Source: Streptococcus intermedius SK54 = ATCC 27335 (lineage in GTDB: Bacteria > Bacillota > Bacilli > Lactobacillales > Streptococcaceae). From it: DNA of 64,000 nucleotides. A program made the position numbers and the translations under genes. A model generated the notes under the pieces. That model saw only the letters and a program-made list of their open reading frames with translations, did not search any database and was not told the origin of the DNA. Each line of letters begins with the position of its first letter. Position 1 is the first letter of the stretch. This document shows positions 7,186 to 15,805 of the stretch, in pieces. The stretch is from NCBI RefSeq assembly GCF_000413475.1, contig NZ_ATFK01000004.1, positions 124,001 to 188,000 on the forward strand, written 5' to 3'.

Positions 7186-8927
7186 TGAGAAAACAAGTAA
7201 CCTTTTATCGCCTTCTAACTTATATGTGGCGTTATAAATGGATTAGCATTTTGGCACTCGTTTTCATCTTTGCGACAACCTTGGTAACGACAACTTTGCC
7301 ACTTTTAGCTCGCTATTTCATTGACCATTTTATTAGTCGTTATCAGATTATGACAGGTTTTTATGTTCTGATTATGTACTATGCTCTTTTTCTTTTGCGA
7401 GTGTTATTTACTTTCTTGGGACAATATTCTTTTGCGCGTGTGGCACATAGCATTGTTCGCGATTTGCGTCAAGAAAGTTTTGAAAATATTGAGTATTTAG
7501 GGATGGTCTATTTTGATCAGACCCCAGCAGGAGCGATTGTCTCCCGTTTGACAAATGATACACAAGCAGTAGCGGATATGTTTAGTAGTATCTTTTCAAG
7601 TTTTTTAAGCTCTGTTTTTATTCTTGTCGTAACATTGGTGACGATGTTTAGCTTGAATTGGCAATTGACAGGTCTTATTGTACTCTTTTTACCAGTCATG
7701 TTAGGTTCCATTTTGGTTTATCAACGCTTATCTGATCGTCTCCTCAAGCTTGTCAGAAGTAAACTTAGCGATTTGAATGTTAAGCTTTCTGAAAGTATTG
7801 AGGGAATGCGTATTATTCAGGCATTTGGTCAAGAAAATCGCTTAATAAAGGAATTTGAAACTATTAACGGTGAGCATTTGGATTATACAGTTCGCTATCT
7901 TAATATTAATAGCCTTTTTCTGCGGCCAGCCATGTCTTTGTTGAAAATTTTAGCTTATGCGGTCATTTTAGCTTATTTTGGTTTTACTTGGCAAATTGCA
8001 GGAGTAACAGCCGGAGTTATGTATGCCTTTGTCCAATATGTCAATCAGCTTTTTAATCCTTTGATTGATTTGATGCAGAATTATTCTGTTTTGCAAACAT
8101 CTATGGTAGCTGCAGGCCGCGTTTTTGAAATCATGGACCGTAAGGATTATGAACCGAAGCAAACCAATTTACCGCTAGAGATTACAGATGGAAAGATTGA
8201 ATTTCGTCATGTTTCTTTTTCTTATGATGGCAAGTATGATATTCTTAGGGATATCTCATTTTCGGTCAAACAGGGGGAGACAATTGCTTTTGTCGGTGCG
8301 ACTGGGTCGGGCAAGTCCTCTATCATTAATCTCTTTTTACGTTTTTATGAGTTTGAGAGAGGTGAAATTTTAATTGATGATAAAAATATTAAAGATTACA
8401 GTCAATCTGAATTGCGCCGAAATATTGGCTTAGTTCTTCAAGAACCGTTTCTTTATCATGGTACCATTGCTTCTAATATTAAAATGTATCAAGAAAATCT
8501 AGGGAGAGAAGAGATTGTAGAAGCTGCTAAATTTGTTGATGCGCATGACTTTATCAGTCGGCTACCTGCAAACTATAATAGCCCAGTGACAGAGAGAGGA
8601 GCGACTTTTTCGAGTGGTCAAAGACAATTGCTAGCTTTCGCTAGAACAATTGCAAGCAAACCTAAAATCTTAATTTTGGATGAAGCAACCGCCAATATTG
8701 ATTCAGAAACCGAAGAACTGATTCAATCTTCTTTGAGAAAAATGCGTCAAGGACGAACGACTATTGCCATCGCTCACCGGCTATCTACCATTCAAGATGC
8801 CAATTGTATTTATGTTATGGAGAAAGGCCGAATTATTGAATCTGGTACTCACGAAGAACTCTTAACTCTCAAAGGTACTTATTATAAAATGTACCAACTT
8901 CAAGCAGGTATGATGGGAGAGGAGTGA
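7185..8927 (+). CDS. ABC multidrug-type exporter half-transporter, subunit 2 (catalytic)
   Basis: 580 residues with the same architecture as its upstream partner: six membrane helices, then an ATPase domain with GATGSGKSS (from about 371), signature FSSGQRQL (about 475) and Walker B LILDEA carrying the catalytic Glu500. The start codon overlaps the partner's stop (TAATG), implying translational coupling and a 1:1 heterodimer of the BmrCD/LmrCD kind. A terminator follows. No regulator gene is directly attached, although a MocR-like regulator is convergent downstream. Confidence 0.92.
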   Translation: MRKQVTFYRLLTYMWRYKWISILALVFIFATTLVTTTLPLLARYFIDHFISRYQIMTGFYVLIMYYALFLLRVLFTFLGQYSFARVAHSIVRDLRQESFENIEYLGMVYFDQTPAGAIVSRLTNDTQAVADMFSSIFSSFLSSVFILVVTLVTMFSLNWQLTGLIVLFLPVMLGSILVYQRLSDRLLKLVRSKLSDLNVKLSESIEGMRIIQAFGQENRLIKEFETINGEHLDYTVRYLNINSLFLRPAMSLLKILAYAVILAYFGFTWQIAGVTAGVMYAFVQYVNQLFNPLIDLMQNYSVLQTSMVAAGRVFEIMDRKDYEPKQTNLPLEITDGKIEFRHVSFSYDGKYDILRDISFSVKQGETIAFVGATGSGKSSIINLFLRFYEFERGEILIDDKNIKDYSQSELRRNIGLVLQEPFLYHGTIASNIKMYQENLGREEIVEAAKFVDAHDFISRLPANYNSPVTERGATFSSGQRQLLAFARTIASKPKILILDEATANIDSETEELIQSSLRKMRQGRTTIAIAHRLSTIQDANCIYVMEKGRIIESGTHEELLTLKGTYYKMYQLQAGMMGEE

Positions 8928-8935
8928 TTTCTTAG

Positions 8936-8959
8936 AAAAAAGGAGCTTCGGCTCCTTTT
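8936..8959. terminator. Bidirectional terminator between ABC exporter and MocR genes
   Basis: AAAAGGAGC-TTCG-GCTCCTTTT, a UUCG tetraloop hairpin with A-run and T-run on opposite sides, between convergent genes. Confidence 0.9.
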
Positions 8960-10229
8960 ATAAATATTTATTTAAATGGTGTAAGGTTTTTTCTAGATTT
9001 TCATATCTAATTTTTGCGTATTGATAAGGACAATCATGTATGTAACTTGATTCAAAAAAGTCCAAAGATAGATTGCTGTGTTTCAATGAACTTGTTGAAG
9101 CAAGGGAACGGAAATCAAAAAGTACGCCATCTGTTGTTAGTTGATAGGGAAGCACTAGAACCTCAGCTTCTAAGAGGCTTTGAGCCTTATCTTTTTCTGC
9201 TTCCAATCGGGACAGAAGTGCTAGACGATTTTTCTCAAACATAAGATTATCAATGTAAAGAGATAAGGCTTTTTGCATGATGAGATTGCTATCGTAGTCT
9301 ACTGCTTTTTTATAAGCAATGAAAGCTGATTGAATATCCGATGGCAATAGTAGAGCTGTTATTCGTAAGGCGGGAAAAAGACTGGCAGAAAAAGATTTGA
9401 TATAAATGACATGTTGGCTGTTGTCCAAGTAATGAAAGGTCAACTCATGCTTGCTGTCAAAGTCAGCTAAATAATCATCTTCTACGATATAAACATCATA
9501 AAGCTGAGCAAGACGAATGATTTCCTCTTTTTCTTTTCGGTTGTAAGAATGTCCTAAGGGATAATGAAATCGTGGAATAGTGTAGAAAAATTTGATATTC
9601 CTTGATTGGAAAATCCATTCTAACTCTTTTAGATTGATTCCTTCTGGAGTCCGTTCAATCGTTTGATAAGGAAGTTTCTGTACGGTTAGCAAATCGTTTA
9701 TCCGATGATAGGTTGGTTGCTCAACTAGAATTTCCTGCTTTCCGTTCGGGAACGCAATTTGCGACAGAATATAAAGAGCTTGCTGGGTACCAGATGTTAG
9801 AACAATTTTAGCAGCAGAGGTGTAGATAGCCGCATCCAAAAGCAGTTGTTGAACCGAGTGGCGCAACTCCTCCAATCCCTCTTGCTGTGAATAGTAGTTA
9901 AAAAGATAATTTTCTCGACCGATGAGCGTTTCATTGAGACAAATTCGAAAATCTTCATAAATTTGGTGGCGGTCATCCCTGACAGATAATTCCATATCCT
10001 GCTGATCTTCCGGACTATTTTCTAAGACATAGTAGCCACTCTTTGGAACAGCATAGATGTATTTTTGATATTTTAATTCCATTAGTGCCTTCTGGGCTGT
10101 ATCTTTGCTGCAATGATACTTATCTGCTAACTTACGAATAGAAGGAATCTTCTGCCCCTTGAGCAATTTCCCATTTTGAATATCTTGACGAATCCGATCT
10201 ACGATACATTGATATTTAGATTTTGGCAT
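8958..10229 (-). CDS. MocR-type GntR regulator with aminotransferase-like domain
   Basis: 423 residues. The N-terminal winged helix-turn-helix (about 1-75, with SIRKLADKYHCSKDTAQKALMELKYQKYIYAVPKSGYY split over it) is of the GntR class. The rest is a fold type I aminotransferase-like domain. VEDDYLADF is the aspartate region and YIKSFSASLFPALRITALL holds the expected PLP lysine (SFSASLFP). MocR proteins usually sense PLP plus an amino compound; PdxR and GabR are examples. The target is unknown: neither pdx nor gab genes are nearby. The divergent surface-protein gene is a possible target. Confidence 0.85.
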   Translation of the reverse strand: MPKSKYQCIVDRIRQDIQNGKLLKGQKIPSIRKLADKYHCSKDTAQKALMELKYQKYIYAVPKSGYYVLENSPEDQQDMELSVRDDRHQIYEDFRICLNETLIGRENYLFNYYSQQEGLEELRHSVQQLLLDAAIYTSAAKIVLTSGTQQALYILSQIAFPNGKQEILVEQPTYHRINDLLTVQKLPYQTIERTPEGINLKELEWIFQSRNIKFFYTIPRFHYPLGHSYNRKEKEEIIRLAQLYDVYIVEDDYLADFDSKHELTFHYLDNSQHVIYIKSFSASLFPALRITALLLPSDIQSAFIAYKKAVDYDSNLIMQKALSLYIDNLMFEKNRLALLSRLEAEKDKAQSLLEAEVLVLPYQLTTDGVLFDFRSLASTSSLKHSNLSLDFFESSYIHDCPYQYAKIRYENLEKTLHHLNKYL

Positions 10230-10401
10230 CTTAACTGTCCCCGTACAGAAGAAATTTTCTCTATTGTAACTTATTTTTGCATCTATTACAATTGGGGAAT
10301 AATCGCCTGTTAGGCATAGATTTTTTATCGAATAGTTTCAATAAATTATTTATGTAAAAGAAATTTAATCAAATAGTTATCTATGCAAGACATTAGTGGA
10401 A

Positions 10402-10430
10402 TTGTAATTTAGGTTGAAATGTTTTATAAT
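10402..10430 (+). promoter_or_regulatory. Promoter of the LPXTG surface-protein gene
   Basis: TTGTAA (10402-10407), a 17-nt spacer and TATAAT (10425-10430), 33 bp before the chosen start. The divergent 10230-10463 region is AT-rich with no other gene. Confidence 0.65.
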
Positions 10431-10463
10431 GAAAAGGAACAAGTAATATTAGGGGGATTTCTA

Positions 10464-12752
10464 ATGGAGAGAAAAATAAAAAAATCAGTCGTTGCGACCG
10501 GCTTAGCTGCAACGACAATCATTTCAGGTAGTCTATCACATCCAGTAAATGCAGAAGAAGCAAAACCAAAATCCACTGAACCAAAGACATCTGAAAAAAT
10601 TACAAAACCAGTTACAGAATCAGATGTTCAATCAGCAAAATTGGAAGCAAATGCTGCGAAAGTTCAGAAAGATACGCAACAGAAAGTTGTAGATCAAGTA
10701 AAAGAGGATGTAAATACTTCAAAGGAAGCAGTAGCAAATAACAAGAAAGCCGTAGCAGATGCAGAAACAGAAAAAAATGCAGCGACCTCAGAAGTGATTA
10801 GAACTGCAAAAGAAAAAGTAAAAACAGCAGAGAACACTGTTGCAACAGAGAAGAAGAAGGTTCAAGAAGCAAAGTGCTCGGAAGAAAAGGCAAAAGAAGC
10901 TGTTAAAAATCAAGAAAATATTGTAGCAGGGCAGCAATCACTTGTTGATGTTGCCCAACGTGAATTAGACACAGCTAAAACTCCAGTTGCAAATGAGGAA
11001 CACGATCTTAACCGCGCAAAAGAAGAAGAAAAACAAGCGGAAAAGAATTTGGCAGAAAAGCAAAAAAATCTTGCTAAAGCGAAAGAAGAAATCGCTAATC
11101 TTCCTAAAGAAATCAATGCAGCTACTGAACAAGTTAAGCAAAGTGAGCAAAAAGTTGCAGAAAATCAAGCGGCTATTGATCAAAAATCTGCTGAAGTAGC
11201 CCGCGCTGAACAATCAGCTGCTAATAGAAGAAATGTTGACTTGAGTAAAGCAACCTATGGTGAATTTTTGCAACATGCTAAAACAAATGGAGCTAATCAA
11301 GCGATTCGTAATGCAGCTGCTGAAGCGCTAGCGACTTATGAAAGAGCTAAACATGAAGACGGTATTACAATTGGTTCTGATTCAACAAGCCCAGCAACTT
11401 TGGAAAATAATTTAAAAGCGATTGAATTGGTTAGGGCAATCAATACTTACCGTAGACAAGCTGGATTAAAGGAACTGTTGATTGATCCTTACAAAAATCC
11501 AGCCAGTCAAGTTCAAACTCTTTATTTTAGAAGAGCAAATTGGCATATGGGCAAATATTTTGGCAATGAAAACGTAGCCATTAATAGCTCTGTAAGAGGA
11601 GCGGTTGGCTACTGGTATAGCGAAAAGGCTCTGTATCAGCAAATCGCTGCACAATATGGACTTCCAATAGACGAAACAAAAATTGATGCTAATGCTATTT
11701 ATATGAAAGTGGGTGCTGATGTTTTTGCACGAATCGGTCACTATGTCCAAATGATGGATAAAAACTTTAATTCGATTTCAGCAGCATATTATAGTAATCC
11801 AAATCCATATAATAATTTATATGAAGTTGGTTTCCACACAGCATCTAATGAACGTTTCAATAACGGTACACTTCTTAGCGCAGATGCTTATGAGCAAGCA
11901 ATCCGTAATTTTGCTGGTGCTGCAAAAGCTGCAGATGAACAAGCAACAGTAGCTAAGAATCAATTAGCTATGTTGCGAGCTCAAAGAACAGGCTATGTAT
12001 CTACTTTAAATATCCAAAAGGCAAAATTAGCAGACCTTCAAAAATTGGCTGCGAATCGTTCAGGAGCCCTTGCTACTGCAAACGCTGAGTTGATTACAGC
12101 AGAAGCGGCTTTGACAAAAGCGAAGCAAAATATTGCAACGAAAGAAGCAGCTTTGAAACGTGCAACTGCAATGATTGCATCACAGTTAGCGCCTAAACAA
12201 GCAGCATTAGCAAAAGAACAAAATTTGCTAGAAACTGCTAAAAATAAATTAGTAGAACTAAAGAAAGCCTTAATTATAGAAGAGTTAAACCTTGCTAAGG
12301 CAAAAGATGCCCTACAAACTAGTCAAATCAAGCTAAAAGAAGCTCAAAATAACTTGGAAAAATTACAAAATGCACCTCAAGCGCTTGAAGCAGCTAGAAA
12401 AGCTCTTCAAGCTACACAGGCTGTCTATGCTGCGAAGGTTAACATGTTAAAAGAAGAAGAAGCAAAACTGGATATTGTGCGTTCCATTTATACCAAGTTA
12501 CAAGAAAACTATGAAAAATTACAAAGTCAACTCCCACCAAAATCTCAAAAGACAACAGGTGTAGAAGTACAAAAATTGCATTTATCTAGAACTTATCAAC
12601 CCAAGCCATTGTTAGTTAGACAACAAAATAGCAATCAAAAAGTTCTACCTGCTACTGGTACTAAAACAAATCAAGTTGCTGCATTGGGATTGTTACTTGG
12701 ATTGGGAAGTTTAGCTAGTGTTCGCCGTCGTAAAAGAGATAATGAAGATTAA
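10464..12752 (+). CDS. LPXTG-anchored SEC10/PgrA-type surface protein
   Basis: 762 residues from the ATG at 10464, preceded by AGGGGG; an upstream in-frame ATG at 10419 lies inside the promoter. Layout: signal peptide (cleavage near VNA-EEA, about residue 31); Ala/Lys/Glu-rich coiled coil (about 45-255); a central globular domain (about 260-500) like the SEC10/PgrA surface-exclusion family, with GNENVAIN and YWYSEKALY reminiscent of CAP/SCP proteins; a second coiled coil (about 505-700); then LPATG (DNA 12645), a hydrophobic segment and RRRKR. Sortase A should anchor it to peptidoglycan. Surface-exclusion proteins act on conjugative plasmids; here it is chromosomal, so an adhesion or wall role is more likely. 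Confidence 0.88.
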   Translation: MERKIKKSVVATGLAATTIISGSLSHPVNAEEAKPKSTEPKTSEKITKPVTESDVQSAKLEANAAKVQKDTQQKVVDQVKEDVNTSKEAVANNKKAVADAETEKNAATSEVIRTAKEKVKTAENTVATEKKKVQEAKCSEEKAKEAVKNQENIVAGQQSLVDVAQRELDTAKTPVANEEHDLNRAKEEEKQAEKNLAEKQKNLAKAKEEIANLPKEINAATEQVKQSEQKVAENQAAIDQKSAEVARAEQSAANRRNVDLSKATYGEFLQHAKTNGANQAIRNAAAEALATYERAKHEDGITIGSDSTSPATLENNLKAIELVRAINTYRRQAGLKELLIDPYKNPASQVQTLYFRRANWHMGKYFGNENVAINSSVRGAVGYWYSEKALYQQIAAQYGLPIDETKIDANAIYMKVGADVFARIGHYVQMMDKNFNSISAAYYSNPNPYNNLYEVGFHTASNERFNNGTLLSADAYEQAIRNFAGAAKAADEQATVAKNQLAMLRAQRTGYVSTLNIQKAKLADLQKLAANRSGALATANAELITAEAALTKAKQNIATKEAALKRATAMIASQLAPKQAALAKEQNLLETAKNKLVELKKALIIEELNLAKAKDALQTSQIKLKEAQNNLEKLQNAPQALEAARKALQATQAVYAAKVNMLKEEEAKLDIVRSIYTKLQENYEKLQSQLPPKSQKTTGVEVQKLHLSRTYQPKPLLVRQQNSNQKVLPATGTKTNQVAALGLLLGLGSLASVRRRKRDNED

Positions 12753-12787
12753 TTAGTTCAAGATTAAAAAAATTACTCATCCATTCT

Positions 12788-12827
12788 AAAGACATACACT
12801 TTGATTTTTGAGTGTTTGTCTTTTTTT
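12788..12827 (+). terminator. Terminator after the LPXTG gene
   Basis: AAAGACATACACT pairs with AGTGTTTGTCTTT around a 10-nt loop, followed by T-run. Confidence 0.85.
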
Positions 12828-13000
12828 AAAATTAAGATATTCAAATCACTGTTGAAGAAATAAAGTAAAGATTGGATAAACTATAGTTTTATCTAATAAC
12901 TTTTTCAAAGTATCTATTATTTTGAGAATTGCCGAAAAAATAGTATAATGTCTTTATTGTACTATGTACACAGACTTAACTAAGTTTAAAGGAGTTTTTC

Positions 13001-13339
13001 ATGCAAGTCATCAAACGTAATGGCGAAATTACTGATTTTAATCCAGATAAAATTTATCAAGCTATTTTGAAAGCGGCGCAAACAGTTTATGTTTTGACCG
13101 ATGATTTACGTCAAAATTTAGCGCTTGTCACTAAAAAAGTAGTATTGGATTTAGAGGAAGCTGGCGTAGAACGAGCTACTATTAGTATGATTCAATCAAT
13201 GGTAGAAAATCGCTTACTAGGTGCTGGTTATATTACGATTGCAGAGCATTATATTTCCTACCGCTTGCAACGAGATTTAGAGCGTAATGGCTATGGCGAT
13301 CAGATCGCAGTCCATTTGCATTTTGAACAAATCCGATAA
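13001..13339 (+). CDS. Stand-alone ATP-cone domain protein
   Basis: 112 residues that consist almost only of an ATP-cone domain: MQVIKRNGEITDFNPDKIYQ, the central helices and YITIAEHYISYRLQRDLE. In ribonucleotide reductases and NrdR this domain binds ATP or dATP and acts as an allosteric switch. Here there is no zinc ribbon (so it is not NrdR) and no catalytic domain. The ribosome site is AAAGGAG and a TATAAT lies about 50 bp upstream. It may bind nucleotides as a free regulatory module. Domain call is firm; role is unknown. Confidence 0.8.
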   Translation: MQVIKRNGEITDFNPDKIYQAILKAAQTVYVLTDDLRQNLALVTKKVVLDLEEAGVERATISMIQSMVENRLLGAGYITIAEHYISYRLQRDLERNGYGDQIAVHLHFEQIR

Positions 13340-13424
13340 ATTCTGGTTTAGCTTATAAGACGCAGTAGCTATCGATTTTTTCATTTTCTCCCAAAAACAG
13401 ACACATTCGAGCAATTTCTAAGAC

Positions 13425-13453
13425 TTGACAAGTGTATCTTAATATGATAGAAT
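13425..13453 (+). promoter_or_regulatory. rpsU promoter
   Basis: TTGACA (13425-13430), a 17-nt spacer and TAGAAT (13448-13453). Confidence 0.75.
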
Positions 13454-13487
13454 TTAAAGGATTTTAAACTTGAAGGGAGTGAAAATA

Positions 13488-13664
13488 ATGTCAAAAACAG
13501 TAGTACGTAAGAATGAATCCCTTGACGATGCTCTTCGTCGTTTCAAACGTGCGGTTACTAAAGCTGGTACTCTTCAAGAAACACGCAAACGTGAATTCTA
13601 TGAAAAACCTTCTGTAAAACGCAAACGCAAATCAGAAGCAGCTCGTAAACGTAAAAAATTCTAA
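13488..13664 (+). CDS. rpsU: 30S ribosomal protein S21
   Basis: 58 residues from the ATG at 13488 ([20 protein letters not shown]), the standard S21 start, preceded by AAGGGAGTG. The C-terminus is the usual Lys/Arg-rich tail ([15 protein letters not shown]). S21 joins the 30S platform and helps initiation. It is a single gene with its own promoter and terminator. Confidence 0.97.
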
Positions 13665-13671
13665 TAAATAG

Positions 13672-13702
13672 AAAAAGCAGGAATTCAATCCTGCTTTTTT
13701 GT
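13672..13702 (+). terminator. rpsU terminator
   Basis: AAAAAGCAGGA-ATTCAA-TCCTGCTTTTTT. Confidence 0.92.
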
Positions 13703-14077
13703 GTCTTTTCATGTTGTACATCGCTTTACAAAAGGAAAAAAGAGTTTTATCAACTTTAGTATCCTCAGTATCCTCCTTTTTGATACTCGTATGAAGGAGG
13801 TTTTTGAAAATTGTTATAATTTTTTGACCATGATCTATTTCCTCTTGTTGTAGAGTTTGACAACAAGAGGAAAGAAATTGTTGATTATGTAACACGAATT
13901 CGCGAACTAATACTTTCATTTACCGATAAACAGGATAAAAAAGCTGTTTTGTATCATTCAAGTTGAAAATTGCCTTTTAAATTTGAAAGGTTTTTTTGAA
14001 GCCTCTATTTATCGCTGCGGATTATTTAAAATTCTGATATAATGAAGATGTTAGAATACTGTAAGAAAGAGGTTTTC
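13703..14077. other. Gene-free stretch with inverted repeats and a possible gene remnant
   Basis: About 375 bp with no convincing intact gene. It contains overlapping inverted repeats (AGTATC/GATACT at 13767-13787 and CCTCCTT/AAGGAGG at 13772-13800) and a 14-bp inverted repeat at 13837-13873. An in-frame plus-strand stretch, 13820-13966, reads as a plausible protein C-terminus (FDNKRKEIVDYVTRIRE and onward to LYHSS-stop) with no start codon or ribosome site. It may be the tail of a decayed gene. The rbgA -10 (GATATAATG) lies at 14035-14043. Confidence 0.4.
13838..13872. repeat. Perfect long inverted repeat (hairpin)
   Basis: TTTCCTCTTGTTGT pairs fully with ACAACAAGAGGAAA (14 bp) around an 8-nt loop. 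No T-run follows on either strand, so it is not an ordinary terminator. Confidence 0.6.
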
Positions 14078-14929
14078 ATGGCTACTATTCAATGGTTTCC
14101 AGGTCATATGTCAAAGGCTAGGAGACAAGTTCAAGAAAATATCAAATTTGTTGACTTTGTGACGATTTTAGTAGATGCGCGTTTGCCATTCTCTAGTCAA
14201 AATCCTATGTTGACAAAAATCGTGGGTGATAAGCCTAAACTCCTTGTTTTGAATAAAGCAGATTTAGCTGATGCCCATTTAACGAAAGAATGGCGAAGAT
14301 ATTTTGAAAATCAGGGCATCAAAACATTGGCTATCAATTCTAAAGAACAATCAACCGTAAAAAAGGTCACAGAAGCAGCAAAATCTTTGATGAAAGAAAA
14401 AATCGCTCGGCAAAAAGAACGTGGGATACAAATCGAAACATTGCGGACTATGATTATCGGCATCCCGAACGCTGGTAAATCAACTCTGATGAACCGTTTA
14501 GCTGGGAAAAAAATCGCTGTGACTGGAAATAAACCAGGTGTTACCAAGGGGCAGCAGTGGCTCAAGTCTAATAAGGACTTGGAAATTTTAGATACTCCAG
14601 GGATTCTCTGGCCTAAGTTTGAGGATGAAAAAGTAGCTTTAAAACTCTCTTTAACAGGAGCGATTAAAGATGATGTACTGCCAATGGATGAAGTGACTAT
14701 TTTTGGAATCAATTATTTCAAAGAACATTATCCTACTGAGCTTCAAGAGCGCTTCAAGTCAATGAATTTAAAAGATGAGGCTCCTGAAATTATTATGGAT
14801 ATGACACAAAAATTAGGGTTTCGCGATAATTATGACCGGTTTTATCAGCTTTTTATCAAAGAGATTCGTGACGGAAAAGTAGGGCGATATACATTGGATA
14901 TGCTGGGAGATTTGAATGGCAACGATTAA
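14078..14929 (+). CDS. rbgA: Ribosome biogenesis GTPase RbgA (YlqF)
   Basis: 283 residues from the ATG at 14078 ([17 protein letters not shown]), the standard start; the longer in-frame start at 14042 lies in the -10 region. It is a circularly permuted GTPase: the G4 motif NKAD (about 63) comes before G1 [12 protein letters not shown] (about 128) and G3 DTPG (about 174). A C-terminal helical domain follows. RbgA drives late assembly of the 50S subunit. Its end overlaps the rnhB start by 14 nt, so the two are translationally coupled as in most streptococci. Confidence 0.96.
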   Translation: MATIQWFPGHMSKARRQVQENIKFVDFVTILVDARLPFSSQNPMLTKIVGDKPKLLVLNKADLADAHLTKEWRRYFENQGIKTLAINSKEQSTVKKVTEAAKSLMKEKIARQKERGIQIETLRTMIIGIPNAGKSTLMNRLAGKKIAVTGNKPGVTKGQQWLKSNKDLEILDTPGILWPKFEDEKVALKLSLTGAIKDDVLPMDEVTIFGINYFKEHYPTELQERFKSMNLKDEAPEIIMDMTQKLGFRDNYDRFYQLFIKEIRDGKVGRYTLDMLGDLNGND

Positions 14930-15692
14930 AGAAATTCAGAAACAGTTGGAACAAGTCACTGGTTTGGATGACCCATTTTTTAAAGAGCTGGCTCATGATG
15001 AGCGGACTGGGGTAAAGAAATTGGTTGTTAAGCGTCGCAAAGCAATTCAAGACGAGTATGAAGAAGAGACTCGGTTGGAAAAAATGCTATGCTATGAAAA
15101 AGATTTGTATGCACAGGGTATAGAATGTATTGCCGGCATTGATGAAGTTGGTCGTGGTCCTTTGGCCGGTCCTGTTGTGGCTGCAGCAGTTATTTTACCT
15201 AAAAACTCTAAAATAAAAGGTCTCAACGATAGCAAGAAAATTTCTAAGAAAAAACATGAAACAATCTATCAAGAAGTGCTAAAGCAAGCGATTGCAATTG
15301 GCATTGGTATCAAAGATAATCAAGTTATTGATGAAGTGAATATCTATGAAGCAACGAAGTTGGCTATGATAGAAGCAGTTGGAAATCTTAAAATTACTCC
15401 ACAACATCTTCTGATTGATGCCATGAAGCTAGATCTTCAAATACCACAGACATCTATCATCAAAGGAGATGCTAATTCACTCTCCATTGCGGCTGCTTCA
15501 ATCGTAGCAAAAGTGACTAGGGATCGCATGATGACAGATTATGACTTAACTTATCCAGGTTATGACTTTGCACACAATGTTGGTTATGGAACTCAGCATC
15601 ATTTAGAAGGATTGAAACGTAGAGGAATTACTCCTATTCATCGCAAAACTTTTGAACCAATTAAATCAATGATTAAAAAGATAGAAAACTGA
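14916..15692 (+). CDS. rnhB: Ribonuclease HII
   Basis: 258 residues. The RNase HII signature [20 protein letters not shown] (about 71-90) supplies the first catalytic acids. [10 protein letters not shown] and [11 protein letters not shown] supply the later ones. The enzyme removes ribonucleotides and RNA from RNA-DNA hybrids. The N-terminal ~65 residues are the helical extension common in Gram-positive RNase HII. It is coupled to rbgA upstream and followed by a tiny open frame and the acetyltransferase gene. Confidence 0.96.
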   Translation: MATIKEIQKQLEQVTGLDDPFFKELAHDERTGVKKLVVKRRKAIQDEYEEETRLEKMLCYEKDLYAQGIECIAGIDEVGRGPLAGPVVAAAVILPKNSKIKGLNDSKKISKKKHETIYQEVLKQAIAIGIGIKDNQVIDEVNIYEATKLAMIEAVGNLKITPQHLLIDAMKLDLQIPQTSIIKGDANSLSIAAASIVAKVTRDRMMTDYDLTYPGYDFAHNVGYGTQHHLEGLKRRGITPIHRKTFEPIKSMIKKIEN

Positions 15693-15694
15693 AG

Positions 15695-15805
15695 ATGATT
15701 ATTAGTAAACTTTTAAACAACAATGTAGTCATTTCTGAAGAAAATCACCAATTATTTATCAAGAATGAAAAGGAAAATCAATGGCAACTGAATATGAAAA
15801 AATGA
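15695..15805 (+). pseudogene. 36-codon ORF resembling the start of a BglG/LicT antiterminator
   Basis: The ORF begins MIISKLLNNNVVISEENHQL. This looks like the first ~14 residues of the CAT RNA-binding domain of BglG-family antiterminators (pattern M-x-I-x-K-x-L/I-N-N-N-V). It then loses similarity and stops 25 nt inside the downstream acetyltransferase gene. It starts 2 nt after the rnhB stop. It is probably a decayed antiterminator start that now serves, if anything, as a leader coupled to the next gene. The similarity is by eye over a short stretch. Confidence 0.45.

Noticed and set aside
5443..8927. PatAB fluoroquinolone exporter
   Set aside because: The two genes are adjacent with equal length and a 1-nt overlap; pneumococcal patA and patB are of different lengths and separated, and I cannot confirm identity by sequence.
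10910..11213. Overlapping frames on both strands within the LPXTG gene
   Set aside because: They are by-products of the Lys/Ala/Glu-rich coiled-coil codon pattern.
13001..13339. NrdR transcriptional repressor
   Set aside because: The N-terminal zinc ribbon of NrdR is absent; only the ATP cone is present.
13632..13919. 95-codon minus-strand frame convergent with rpsU
   Set aside because: It runs through the rpsU end, its terminator and the inverted repeats; it has no ribosome site and unusual composition.
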